From Tritrichomonas musculus (Eukaryota; Parabasalia; Tritrichomonadida; Tritrichomonadidae), in assembly GCA_039105265.1 (NCBI GenBank), contig JAPFFF010000010.1, positions 868,001 to 932,000 on the forward strand: DNA of 64,000 nucleotides. The letters run 5' to 3'. Shown piece by piece: positions 10,241-19,200 of this stretch (its first letter is position 1; each line of letters starts with the position of its first letter). The translations under genes and the position numbers were made by a program. The notes under the pieces were generated by a model. That model did not search any database, had not been told where the DNA came from, and saw only the letters and a list, made by a program, of their open reading frames with translations.

Positions 10241-11959
10241 TTATGCATATCCTTCTGGAGTATTGGTAAAGTACTTGACTGCTCCTCTTTGCCATGTGAA
10301 GTATGTGTCTGTACAAATCCAAGCCTCAGGAGGGGGTGGATGAGCACCAGGGTTTGACAAGTCGTAGTTGTAGTATGTGTCGTTAGCACCTCGATATAAT
10401 GGTTGGCCTTTGAATTTGATTGTGACTGTGTTTCCGCCTGTGTCAACGCCATCGAATACATATCCAGAGTTGGTACGTTCGAGTTGGAAGTTAATGCAGA
10501 AGCTAGTGGCATCGCTTATGGTGTTCTTGTAACGGGTTCCATCTGGGGCATTCAATGACATTGTCCATGAGTCTTCAAGTTCGTGGGATGGTCTGAGAGA
10601 ACCGTCTAATTCGTTTGAGATGAGTTGGTATTGATAGAATCGTGGTCCGATAGTGGAATCAAACTCTGTGTCTGGGTATTTGACATTGTTGATGGTGAGT
10701 TGAACGTTCTGGTACATGATGTTGTCGAAGCATGTTATTTCATTAGTTCTTTTAGGGAACATGACTGTGATGTTGGTGGCATTCGAGAGAGCAATTGATT
10801 TGGAAACATCGAGACCTGCATCAGTGGCTAGACCTTGGAAGCCTTCACGAACGAGCTGTTGGGATGGAATGAGGAGAGGTGTATTGAGTTCACGGATGAG
10901 TCCATTGAGGCAATCAGGTTTGACACCAAATCCGGCAAGATCTGATTTCATGGTAACGATGGTACCTCCACGGCAGTTTAAGATGACTTCTTCGGTCTTG
11001 TAAGCAATAACTTTAGAGGAATCACCAAGGACTGGGAGTGTTTGGTAACCTTCATTTAGCAAATCATTTGAACCATCTTGAGGGGCATCAGATAATTTGT
11101 ATTCAGTGACGATGGTTGATGGAGATCCAATTTGAGAGAATTTGTTGGAGATGGTCATGTTGGTTGGTACGTCTTGTTCGATGATGGAACAGTTGAGGAG
11201 TTCTTCGATTTCTTTGACTACAGATGGTTGAACTTGATGCCATACGAGTGCTTCTGTTGATGATTTGATTTCTTCTTCGATTTCACCACAGATGGAGTTT
11301 GGATAGAGTTGCCATGCTTGGAATGCAAGTTGATCGGTAAAGTAAATGGATGCTTCAAATGTGATTCGATGAGCATTACCATCAGCCAATAAAGTAAGTG
11401 GAACGTAAACACCACACACTGATGGAGACATTCTAGATGTGTTTTCCCATAATGAGTAACGATGTTTGGCTGGTTCTTTGGCATCGATTGGTTTGATTGA
11501 GTTGTATGCAAATGATTCTCTGATGAGTTCGTCTTGCTGGTATTCTTTGAGCATTACGTTGTCGATCCATAAACGAGCATCACTAAAGAGTTCCACTGCA
11601 TGTTTGAAACCAATGAATATACGGTTAAGGTTAGCTGTATCACCTTCAAGATTAAGTGTTTTGTTGAGTTGGACAACGAGATTGAGTTTGGCAGTAACGA
11701 AATTCTTTTCCATTTGTGAGATGGTATGTCCTTGATGAGTCCATTTGATTTTTGTTTTTGTACCGATTGGCATTGGTGCATCTTTGTCGTCAACGTCCTC
11801 AGTAAACCAACCAAATGTATGATCTCCGCCATTGTGAGCAATGAGGTTTCGAAGTTTTGATTGGAAGAATTTGAGAACATCACCTTCATCATTACCGGTG
11901 TTCTTGAGTTGAGCATTCTGATATGTCATTCTTTGAGTTGTGATTAAAAAAAGATTCAT
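10241..11959 (-). CDS. Major capsid protein (double jelly-roll type)
   Basis: A protein of 572 residues, matching the Polinton major capsid family in length and beta-rich pattern. A homologue lies at 62449-64000 in Polinton B: aligned pieces include IRESFAYNSIKP before SLWENTS, a VPFxxxLAFQAWQLYPN-like strand pair, NATNITVMFPKRTNEITCFDN, a PDxExxSTIGPRFYQYQL piece, and SDATSFCINFQLER near the end. In the virion the trimer would form the hexagonal capsid faces. The first ATG is at 11959; an ATG ten codons further in (11929, MTYQNAQLKN) may be the real start. It is divergent from the gene at 11987 with 27 bp between the two ATGs, so a shared promoter is likely. Confidence 0.85.
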   Translation of the reverse strand: MNLFLITTQRMTYQNAQLKNTGNDEGDVLKFFQSKLRNLIAHNGGDHTFGWFTEDVDDKDAPMPIGTKTKIKWTHQGHTISQMEKNFVTAKLNLVVQLNKTLNLEGDTANLNRIFIGFKHAVELFSDARLWIDNVMLKEYQQDELIRESFAYNSIKPIDAKEPAKHRYSLWENTSRMSPSVCGVYVPLTLLADGNAHRITFEASIYFTDQLAFQAWQLYPNSICGEIEEEIKSSTEALVWHQVQPSVVKEIEELLNCSIIEQDVPTNMTISNKFSQIGSPSTIVTEYKLSDAPQDGSNDLLNEGYQTLPVLGDSSKVIAYKTEEVILNCRGGTIVTMKSDLAGFGVKPDCLNGLIRELNTPLLIPSQQLVREGFQGLATDAGLDVSKSIALSNATNITVMFPKRTNEITCFDNIMYQNVQLTINNVKYPDTEFDSTIGPRFYQYQLISNELDGSLRPSHELEDSWTMSLNAPDGTRYKNTISDATSFCINFQLERTNSGYVFDGVDTGGNTVTIKFKGQPLYRGANDTYYNYDLSNPGAHPPPPEAWICTDTYFTWQRGAVKYFTNTPEGYA

Positions 11960-11986
11960 GTGAAGTTGTATTTTTAGAATTTTAAT

Positions 11987-12349
11987 ATGAATCCAAAGAA
12001 AATGGCATTTGGGACATGGTTTAAGAACTTGCTGGTGAAAGGGAAGAATTTCATAAAGAAAGCATCTCCATACATTCGTAAGGGAATTGAAATAGCACGA
12101 AAAGTTGGGCCTATGTTTGGTGATACAGTTGGTGGAATCGTTAATAGTATTGCTAATGGAGCCGATTACTTGCTCAATAAAGTTGCACCAAATCCACCTA
12201 AAACAAATCCAACCAAATTAAAGCCTTTACCAATAGATTTCACAAATTTCGATTCAACGATTAATGATGATTCAAACAATAAGGTGGAAATGATTCAAAG
12301 ACCAATTCTTGGTGGGAATAAAGGTAGGCTAACTCCAATCTTGAAGTGA
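11987..12349 (+). CDS. Amphipathic basic protein, possible minor virion protein
   Basis: A protein of 120 residues. About 8-60 is a lysine-rich amphipathic helix-like stretch (GTWFKNLLVKGKNFIKKASP, then a glycine/hydrophobic run FGDTVGGIVNSIANG), followed by a Pro/Asn-rich tail with a NPPKTNPTKLKPLP segment. Its divergent position next to the capsid gene and its composition recall the membrane-active or cement proteins (adenovirus pVI/pX-like) in this virus class, but that is only an analogy. No database family is recognised. Confidence 0.55.
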   Translation: MNPKKMAFGTWFKNLLVKGKNFIKKASPYIRKGIEIARKVGPMFGDTVGGIVNSIANGADYLLNKVAPNPPKTNPTKLKPLPIDFTNFDSTINDDSNNKVEMIQRPILGGNKGRLTPILK

Positions 12350-12403
12350 CTTAAATGAGTTCATTGATGATTAAATGTGATTGTTTATTTTAATGGACAT
12401 TAA

Positions 12404-12775
12404 ATGGAAGTAAAAGTGATTGGACCTATTAAAGAATACTTGAAAACATTTAACACTCCAGATGAATTCAATTTATGGTATGCTAAAAATAAAGACGAGA
12501 TTGATAAGATTACGACTCATAAACTTAATAAGATGTATTACATTGAGGGATATCGTATAACGAAAATCAAAGGGGTGTTGTGTTTGAAGAAAGCTGTCAA
12601 GAAACAGGTAGATGAAACGGTAAATGATCAAGACGAAACGATACATCATGAAGAAATCAAAGATATCAATAACGAAATTGCTGAACATTCACAAAGTATT
12701 GAGAGTATTAAGGCTGATATAGTTGCTATTAAGAATGCTATTAACGAGATTGTTAAGGCTATCAATAATGGTTAA
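12404..12775 (+). CDS. Coiled-coil protein with trichomonad Maverick N-terminal motif
   Basis: A protein of 123 residues. Residues about 12-60 carry NTPDEFNLWYAKNKDEIDKI and KLNKMYYIEGYRITKIKG, a segment I associate from memory with several trichomonad Maverick proteins. Residues about 75-120 form an acidic heptad pattern (IKDINNEIAEHSQSIESIKA) ending in NAINEIVKAINNG, a likely coiled coil. It lies 54 bp after the preceding gene, same strand. The role is unknown; a structural or oligomerising protein is plausible. Confidence 0.6.
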   Translation: MEVKVIGPIKEYLKTFNTPDEFNLWYAKNKDEIDKITTHKLNKMYYIEGYRITKIKGVLCLKKAVKKQVDETVNDQDETIHHEEIKDINNEIAEHSQSIESIKADIVAIKNAINEIVKAINNG

Positions 12776-12837
12776 ATTGAAGGATGTGCAATTGTGTACA
12801 ACGTTGATGAGATGGAGTAAATGATGTATTTTTGAAG

Positions 12838-13092
12838 GATTTGACGACCGCCCTATTTTGGGCACTCGCGTTTTCATTGATGATTTTCGGTCCGGACAAT
12901 TTCGTCCACACCTATTTTTGGATCCATTTTCATTAGGTTTTGAGGTCCGCGTGAAATCGCGCACACCCATTTTCATTGATGATTTCGATGATGGTTAAAT
13001 CCGACCACCTTCTCGAGGCCTTCTAAAATGAACCAAATTTGAAGGTATTCTATGCTAGCCCGAATTCGGTCCTGCAGGAAATTAACCTCTAA
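12838..13092 (+). repeat. GC-rich intergenic repeats with hairpins
   Basis: Between two plus-strand genes lies a G/C-rich stretch. CATTTTCATTGATGATTTCG-like pieces recur (about 12890 and 12968), TTTTCATT...GGT pieces recur between them, and short inverted pairs occur (GCCC-TATTTT-GGGC near 12851). From 13018 to about 13073 it matches 22620-22672 near the other end of the element (CCTTCTAAAATGAACCAAAT... through CCCGAATTCGGTCC, itself an inverted repeat). Two copies within one element suggest a shared regulatory or replication site. Confidence 0.55.
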
Positions 13093-13117
13093 ATCGAACC
13101 ATTTTAATTGGTTGTAA

Positions 13118-13933
13118 ATGTTTAAACAAAGGTTTGACTCGGATTCATCAGACTCTTTTGATTACGTTCATGATATGGTTAGAGATTGTCTGAATAAGAA
13201 CAAGAAACAGATCACGAATGCATTGATCAGAAAGATCCACAAAGACATCAATATTTACTATAATTCTGTGAATATATTCGTTGGCAAACAAGGTTCAGGA
13301 AAGACGTTATCAGCAATTGAAGAAATCATTAAAATAGCGTCAATTCCAAATGCTGCACATCTTCTCATATATGTATCCAAAACAGGTGAACAGAAAGATG
13401 TCACATTTGAGTCATTAAGGGAACTCATTGAAATACCAATAGCATATGTTTCTCAAGAGAATGCTGAAGAATACGTTAATGCTTTGTTGAATTATAAGCA
13501 ACTATATTACACAATACGTAAGGAACACCTTGAAGACAAAATCATTGATGAACAACGAATCGAGATATTCAGAGCATTGAAAGTTAATGATTTTCGTGAA
13601 CCAATGTTGCATACATTGATACTATTTGATGATATTGCTAATAACAAATTACTTGCAAATGAGAAATCATATTTCAACAATCTGATGACTACATGTCGAC
13701 ATAACCATATATCATTCTTCTTGAATGTCCAGTTCTGGAAATCGTTATCAACAACCATTAAATCAAATGTCTCTACGGTATTCGTATTTGGGACATATTC
13801 AAAAGAGCAGTTGAGATATATTACTCATCAGATTCCTATGAGCATATCGTTTGATGAATTGTATGAACGATACAAAAATATGAATAAACATCACAAGATT
13901 GTAATCGATTGCAATAATGGAAATGTAAGCTAA
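13118..13933 (+). CDS. DNA-packaging ATPase (FtsK/HerA-like)
   Basis: A protein of 271 residues. The Walker A motif is GKQGSGKT (56-63), and a Walker B-like LHTLILFDDIA lies at about 166-176. A homologue at 46601-47545 in Polinton B shares TFESxRELIxxPI, NAEEYxxxLxxYKxLY and a C-terminal QxPxxxxFxELWxRYxxM-like end. ATPases of this fold pump genome DNA into the capsid in Polintons, adenovirus-like viruses and NCLDVs (A32). It stands next to the capsid-type genes, as expected. The start at 13118 is the first ATG after the GC-rich repeat region. Confidence 0.85.
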   Translation: MFKQRFDSDSSDSFDYVHDMVRDCLNKNKKQITNALIRKIHKDINIYYNSVNIFVGKQGSGKTLSAIEEIIKIASIPNAAHLLIYVSKTGEQKDVTFESLRELIEIPIAYVSQENAEEYVNALLNYKQLYYTIRKEHLEDKIIDEQRIEIFRALKVNDFREPMLHTLILFDDIANNKLLANEKSYFNNLMTTCRHNHISFFLNVQFWKSLSTTIKSNVSTVFVFGTYSKEQLRYITHQIPMSISFDELYERYKNMNKHHKIVIDCNNGNVS

Positions 13934-13944
13934 TAAGAATATAT

Positions 13945-15117
13945 TTAATCAAATCCATACATTTTTCTGGCTTTTTCTTTGGCTTCTGCAAAGTCTTTAT
14001 CATATTTTTCTCTATATCCATTAACATGTTCATTAAGGTATGTGATGATTTGACCTTTAATGGTATTAATATATTCTTCTTTGGAAGTGGTTAATACATC
14101 ATGCATATAGGTTCTAACAGCTTGTTTAACAGATGGTTTTGCAAAGAGCCATTTCTCAAATGCTTTATATTCTGGGGTTTCTGCAACATCATCAGATTCG
14201 AAATCAATTTGGTAATTTGGTTCATATTGTTGTTTCAATACAACGAATTCATTCTGTCTTTCTTTAAGATCTTGCATCTGAGACAAACATGGATCTTTAA
14301 CTAATGCTGCATACATTGCTGCTGCAAGTGTTGCTTCAAATGCTTTACTTTGACTTACTTCTACAGCAACTTTACGAGCAAATTTGGCACCTTCTTCAGT
14401 ACCTCCACCGAGTTCAAGAAATGCTTGTTTGCATGCTGGGGCAACAATGTAACGTGCAAATGCTTGATATGGTGATAATGATTTTGATGGTGCATGAATA
14501 TTCATTCTCTTACTCCATGCTTTATGTATTTTTGGATCATGATGAGTCCATCTAGTAACCTCTGAATAGTCATCATTATATACAGGTCCATAGTAATCAT
14601 TATAGATCCAATCTTTAAAGCTTTGTTCTTTACGTTTGTCTTTCGTATCGTGACCAGTGTAATACAAATTCTTGAAGACTGCATCAGAATTCTTAGTTGT
14701 ATATCCATTAACAGCAACAATTTTACCATCACGTCTAACAACAAATTCTGATATTTTGTCTCCATCGAGATCTTCTGCTCCACCTCTATATTTATTGTTT
14801 CCACCTTTTGGATTTTTATTCCAAATCTCAAATGCACCTGGCATGAATTTAGTGGATCTAACAATATCACGTGCCATCTTACTGCTAACTAGGTTCTTAA
14901 GTGTATAATTATTAACTTCTTCAGGAGTATAATTGAATCCAATGGGTATCTTAGCTTTATGTGTTGGCCTACTTTTAATTTTTACACCTGCTTCGAATGC
15001 ATTGAATGGTGCATGATTGAATTGCCAACGCCATGGACGTTCACCTTCTTCTTCTGGTGGTTGGGGTAATTCTGGTGGACGTTCACCTCCTTCAATTGCT
15101 GGTTGTTCATCTGACAT
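13945..15117 (-). CDS. Conserved virion-type protein with Ca-loop motif
   Basis: A protein of 390 residues. The region about 85-215 is homologous to about 380-540 of the 764-residue protein of Polinton B (57516-59810): each has an EF-hand-like calcium loop (DLDGDKISEFVV here, DLNGDKVDDVVL there), then an RDGK/RNGN turn, VNGY or INGY, and a K...(R)KE...F(K/N)(D/K)WI segment. The N-terminus is Pro/Glu-rich (GERPPELPQPPEEEGERP). The C-terminal third is helical and charged. Its place beside the ATPase suggests a minor capsid or penton-base role, not proven. It is convergent with the ATPase gene with 11 bp between stops. Confidence 0.65.
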   Translation of the reverse strand: MSDEQPAIEGGERPPELPQPPEEEGERPWRWQFNHAPFNAFEAGVKIKSRPTHKAKIPIGFNYTPEEVNNYTLKNLVSSKMARDIVRSTKFMPGAFEIWNKNPKGGNNKYRGGAEDLDGDKISEFVVRRDGKIVAVNGYTTKNSDAVFKNLYYTGHDTKDKRKEQSFKDWIYNDYYGPVYNDDYSEVTRWTHHDPKIHKAWSKRMNIHAPSKSLSPYQAFARYIVAPACKQAFLELGGGTEEGAKFARKVAVEVSQSKAFEATLAAAMYAALVKDPCLSQMQDLKERQNEFVVLKQQYEPNYQIDFESDDVAETPEYKAFEKWLFAKPSVKQAVRTYMHDVLTTSKEEYINTIKGQIITYLNEHVNGYREKYDKDFAEAKEKARKMYGFD

Positions 15118-15238
15118 CTTTGTGTCGACATTAAAAATAATGATAACCGATTCTTAAATCAAAATATTTCATTTATGAAACCCTTGCATCTATTTGAACA
15201 AATCTCTTTCATAACATCAATGCTGGATAAACATGTAC

Positions 15239-16213
15239 TCATACAATGTTGCATGGAATGTCGCATGGAATCAAATCACTGCATTTCCATTCTGAACAAA
15301 TTTCAATTTTACCAGGTTTCTTGACCAAGGGGTCTATTCCAAATCTAACTAAAAGTATATCTTTATAATTTCGGCATTTTGAGAATGATGGATAATAGCC
15401 TTTCCCTAATTTGATGACATCAGGTCTATGGCCATCAATATAATATATTGTTACTTTCGAATCTTCGTGATCATATGAGGCAACACCATAAAATATCATT
15501 GATCTCTTGTAACAATGGGCATTTAATTCTGGCTCTGTAAACAATCCTGTATGACCACTAGTGAGCATCAAATGAGGATTATCTAGCTCAATACCTTGAT
15601 TCAAACATATTTGCTTAAAGTAATTGTGAACACTTTCAAGATAAGCTGAGTTATCTAAACTTGCAATCGTAGTTGATCTTTTCTTATATTTTTCCATTTC
15701 ATTTTTATGCATTGCATTCTGGTGATTTGTATATGCTTGAAGATTTTGAGGATAGTTGTTGTTAGCAGTTTGGGCTAATTGGAATTGACGATTATTTTGA
15801 TTATCTTTCAGAATATCTTCATCATGTTTAGCATTGGCTTGAATATGTGCTAATGCAACTACTTTATTGTTATCACTATTATGTTCAATAACTTGTAATG
15901 CATTCTGATTTGGCTCTGTTAATGTAGCTTGTAATTGATTTCCATTCTGACTCATTGTTTTGGTATTAACCATATTTTTATTGAAATCCATTGAAGGATC
16001 ATAAAATTCATCTAAATTGAAATAATTATTGTTATTGTTATTGTTTGATGGTTGGGAGTTGTTGTTAGATGGGAATTTGAACCCATTATTGTTTGATGAT
16101 TGGAAGCTGTATGGATTATTGTTTGTTCCAGATGAATTATTGTTTGTTCCAGATGGATTTCGTCTGTTTGAACCTGTACCTGGTGGATGTCTTCCTCCAA
16201 ATAAACCACTCAT
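15239..16213 (-). CDS. Asn-rich protein of unknown function
   Basis: A protein of 324 residues. Residues 1-70 are Asn/Ser/Gly-rich and disordered (SGTNNN repeats), 70-180 are Gln/Asn-rich, and about 180-324 look globular with several Cys and aromatic residues (YYIDGHRPDVIKLGKGYY, then FSKCRNYKDILLVRFGIDPL). It occupies a place where a virion protease or penton protein might be expected, but I cannot identify a protease triad. Polinton B has a positionally similar protein with an opposite layout (globular N-terminus, Asn-rich tail, 59811-60929); sequence homology was not apparent. It ends about 120 bp from the neighbouring minus-strand gene and is divergent from the fiber-like gene with a 60-bp gap. 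Confidence 0.55.
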   Translation of the reverse strand: MSGLFGGRHPPGTGSNRRNPSGTNNNSSGTNNNPYSFQSSNNNGFKFPSNNNSQPSNNNNNNNYFNLDEFYDPSMDFNKNMVNTKTMSQNGNQLQATLTEPNQNALQVIEHNSDNNKVVALAHIQANAKHDEDILKDNQNNRQFQLAQTANNNYPQNLQAYTNHQNAMHKNEMEKYKKRSTTIASLDNSAYLESVHNYFKQICLNQGIELDNPHLMLTSGHTGLFTEPELNAHCYKRSMIFYGVASYDHEDSKVTIYYIDGHRPDVIKLGKGYYPSFSKCRNYKDILLVRFGIDPLVKKPGKIEICSEWKCSDLIPCDIPCNIV

Positions 16214-16273
16214 TTTGGATTAACATTAAATTAATTGAGATGTATAGTGCAAAATAGTTTAACATTAAGATAA

Positions 16274-19200
16274 ATGACTGCAATATTAACCAAACAAAAT
16301 GCATTAGATGGAGCCTTGATAGGAGGTTCTGGCAAAGGTGGTGATGGAATATTTGATTCAATTCATGTTAAAGGTGATGCCACAATCGATGGTAGTTGTA
16401 AAATATTCATTGGTGAAGAATATGGTGAACCTCAAAGTGTCAAAGAATGTTTCGAAACATTTGGGAAAGCATTGACTGATATAACTAACGACATTCAATC
16501 ACATCGAACTGTTATCGATACACATGGGACCAAACTTGCTGATCATGAAGATAGAATTTCAACTTTAGAGAATGCTCCTCCATCTGCTATTGAAAGTGTA
16601 ATGACTTATGAAGAAGGTTGTGATGAATTCATTATCGATGCCAATAATATCCATAAATTAAGTGATTCGGATTCTCAGGACAGTTCAACATACAACATTC
16701 TTGAGATTGATTACTCTGGATCTGTAAGTGGACAAGTCTTTGAGATCATCTTTCCAAAGAATCTTGAAATTGAAAATGCTTATATTTCCTGTGACACCCA
16801 AAATAGATTCACAAATCCCATTATTGAATACATCACAGATTCACAAAGCGATTCCAAATATCAATTGAAGTACGTCAGCAATGAATCAAAACCTCGAATA
16901 TACATGTCGAAATCTGCAATCTATGACCCATTTGAACTATATACTGATGGATTCATGAAGATCAAATTTATTGGGAAAATGCATCAAATTGCAATTATTA
17001 AAGACTCTCAAAGTGCTGAAAGTAACGATACATTAATGAATCTCAAATGTAATCTCATTGATGCTGACAATTGCTTCAAACTCTATAGGTCTCCTTTACC
17101 TGACTTCTATACAATCAAGTCAATCGGGGATTACAATTTGGATACTGCAAATGGTTTATATTATGCTGACTGGGGATATAATCCTGATTCCGATTCATTC
17201 AATTCACTCATTGAAGGACAGACATTCGAGCTTCATGATAACGTATTTGGGACTCATTACAAGCTTACTAAATCTGGAGGTAAATGGATTGGTACCAATT
17301 ATTGCGTTAACATTCCACTGAAGATGCGTAAAGAGAATTCATATGGATCCTTGAATAGAGACATTCCATACATTTCAATCAAGAAGAATGCTGCTAACAT
17401 ATTTGCTTTGAAGGGTCTAATCAATTATGAATCCGGGAATCCATTGAAGATGATGCTTGACAAAGGTATGATAACATATAGCTCCAATACTAGAATGGGT
17501 GATCCAGATGAAACCAATGATGTCTGGCGTGTATGGTTTGGATGCAATGAAGATAAGAGTGGAGACTATTCTGCTACATTAACCCTTGATGGACATACTT
17601 ATGAATTCATCATTGGATTCAAATATTCATGGAAGCATGAGCATACATATGAGATCAAAACCGACAACTATTTTGAATATATCCCTTACCGTTATGAATC
17701 ATTCATTGAAACAGATTCTGATAATTTGAGAGTTTACATGAAGGCTGATCCAGAATTCAACATCCCAATTGATGAAAATATTGAATACCCAGGTGGCAAT
17801 ACATTTGAGTTTCTAGCTTCAACGGGTTACTATTCTGTATCACCTAGACCGGAATCTTGCACAACATTGATGACAAACTTCAATATCCAAACATCTGGAA
17901 TAGTCATTGGAGAGAACATTGAATCACATATCTTTGAATTGAATTCGTTAGGGAATGTTGTTGATATAGCTGTTAACGACATATCATCTTTGGAGAAATA
18001 TTGTAATCGTTTGCAGAAAGAATTTGATGACATGCAACCTAAATTCAGCTGGTTTGATTACATTGCCGGCAAGTTCGTTAACATTGGATCATCTGTATTT
18101 ACATTTGGGAAAGTTGGTGCTGGAGATCTATTGCAAATCTCTATTGATGGAATTAAAGGTCTTTCTAAACTATCATTTGCCAAAGATGCTGATAAAGATG
18201 ATGGAATAGAATTAGAAGATATTGATGAAGTCGTTAGAGACAAATCTGTGAATCAATCAAGAGAAATCATTAAAGAATTGACATATGTCGATACCATTAT
18301 TGAGATCCCAAATGAGAAATATTGTCACAGATATTATACTGATACATTGAAAGGTACATTAGAAGTTGAAACCAAAGTGGACAATGAGGGTGAAGTAATC
18401 AAGATAAATACATATTCCATCAATGATGATAAGAGTTTCACATCAAATGAGTCATCAAATGGGTCACTTTATGAAATTACTTTCGAAGATCCATATTTAA
18501 TGATTATCACCATGGGAAGTCATGAACCATTATCAGTTAGAATCAAGTATACAACCAAAGTTGAGAATTCTGAATTAGGTTTAGGTGAAACGTTAACGAA
18601 TAAGCAATTGATGTCTGCAGCTGCTATCAAGAAACTCATTGAAAACCATAAAACAAATTGGTTGAATGAGATCCCAAAAATGCCAGAGAATTTGGTTAAT
18701 GAATCTGCTTTGAGTACTGCTTTAGAATCATATGTAAAGCTTACGAATTTAGAAGAGTATCGTAAAATGAATGATTTAAGTATAACAAAGTTAAATCAAC
18801 TCGAAATTGATAGAAGTATAGAAGAAAACGGTATTTGTGATCATGTTTATGAAAAATGTTTCATCAAATTTAGATATAATGATATTGAATATGATTATGT
18901 ATTCACAACTGGTAATTTTAGTTCACTAGGATACTGGTGCGATAACTTCATTGATGTTGAAGGTACTGAATACAGTTTGTTTTGGAAGTATGATGGTACA
19001 TTACTACTAGAAAATTCAACAACATATTGTGAAGGACCGATGGTTTATATTATATCAATTTTGTATGAAGACAGAACAGATGAATTAGCATTGAAGAGTG
19101 ATATACCAGAACCAGTTGACTTGACACCATATTATACTAGTGCCCAGGCTGATGAGAAGTTCGTTGATGAAGATGAATTGGCTTATGAATTAGATAAGTA

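Noticed and set aside
10716-11003. Plus-strand frame inside the capsid gene
   Set aside because: Antisense shadow; the minus-strand frame has clear homology to the Polinton B capsid protein.
12473-12976. Minus-strand frames around 12.5-13.0 kb
   Set aside because: Antisense to a likely gene or lying over intergenic repeats.
15239-16213. Adenovirus-type cysteine protease
   Set aside because: The position would fit, but no ordered His-Asp/Glu-Gln-Cys set could be seen in the globular part.
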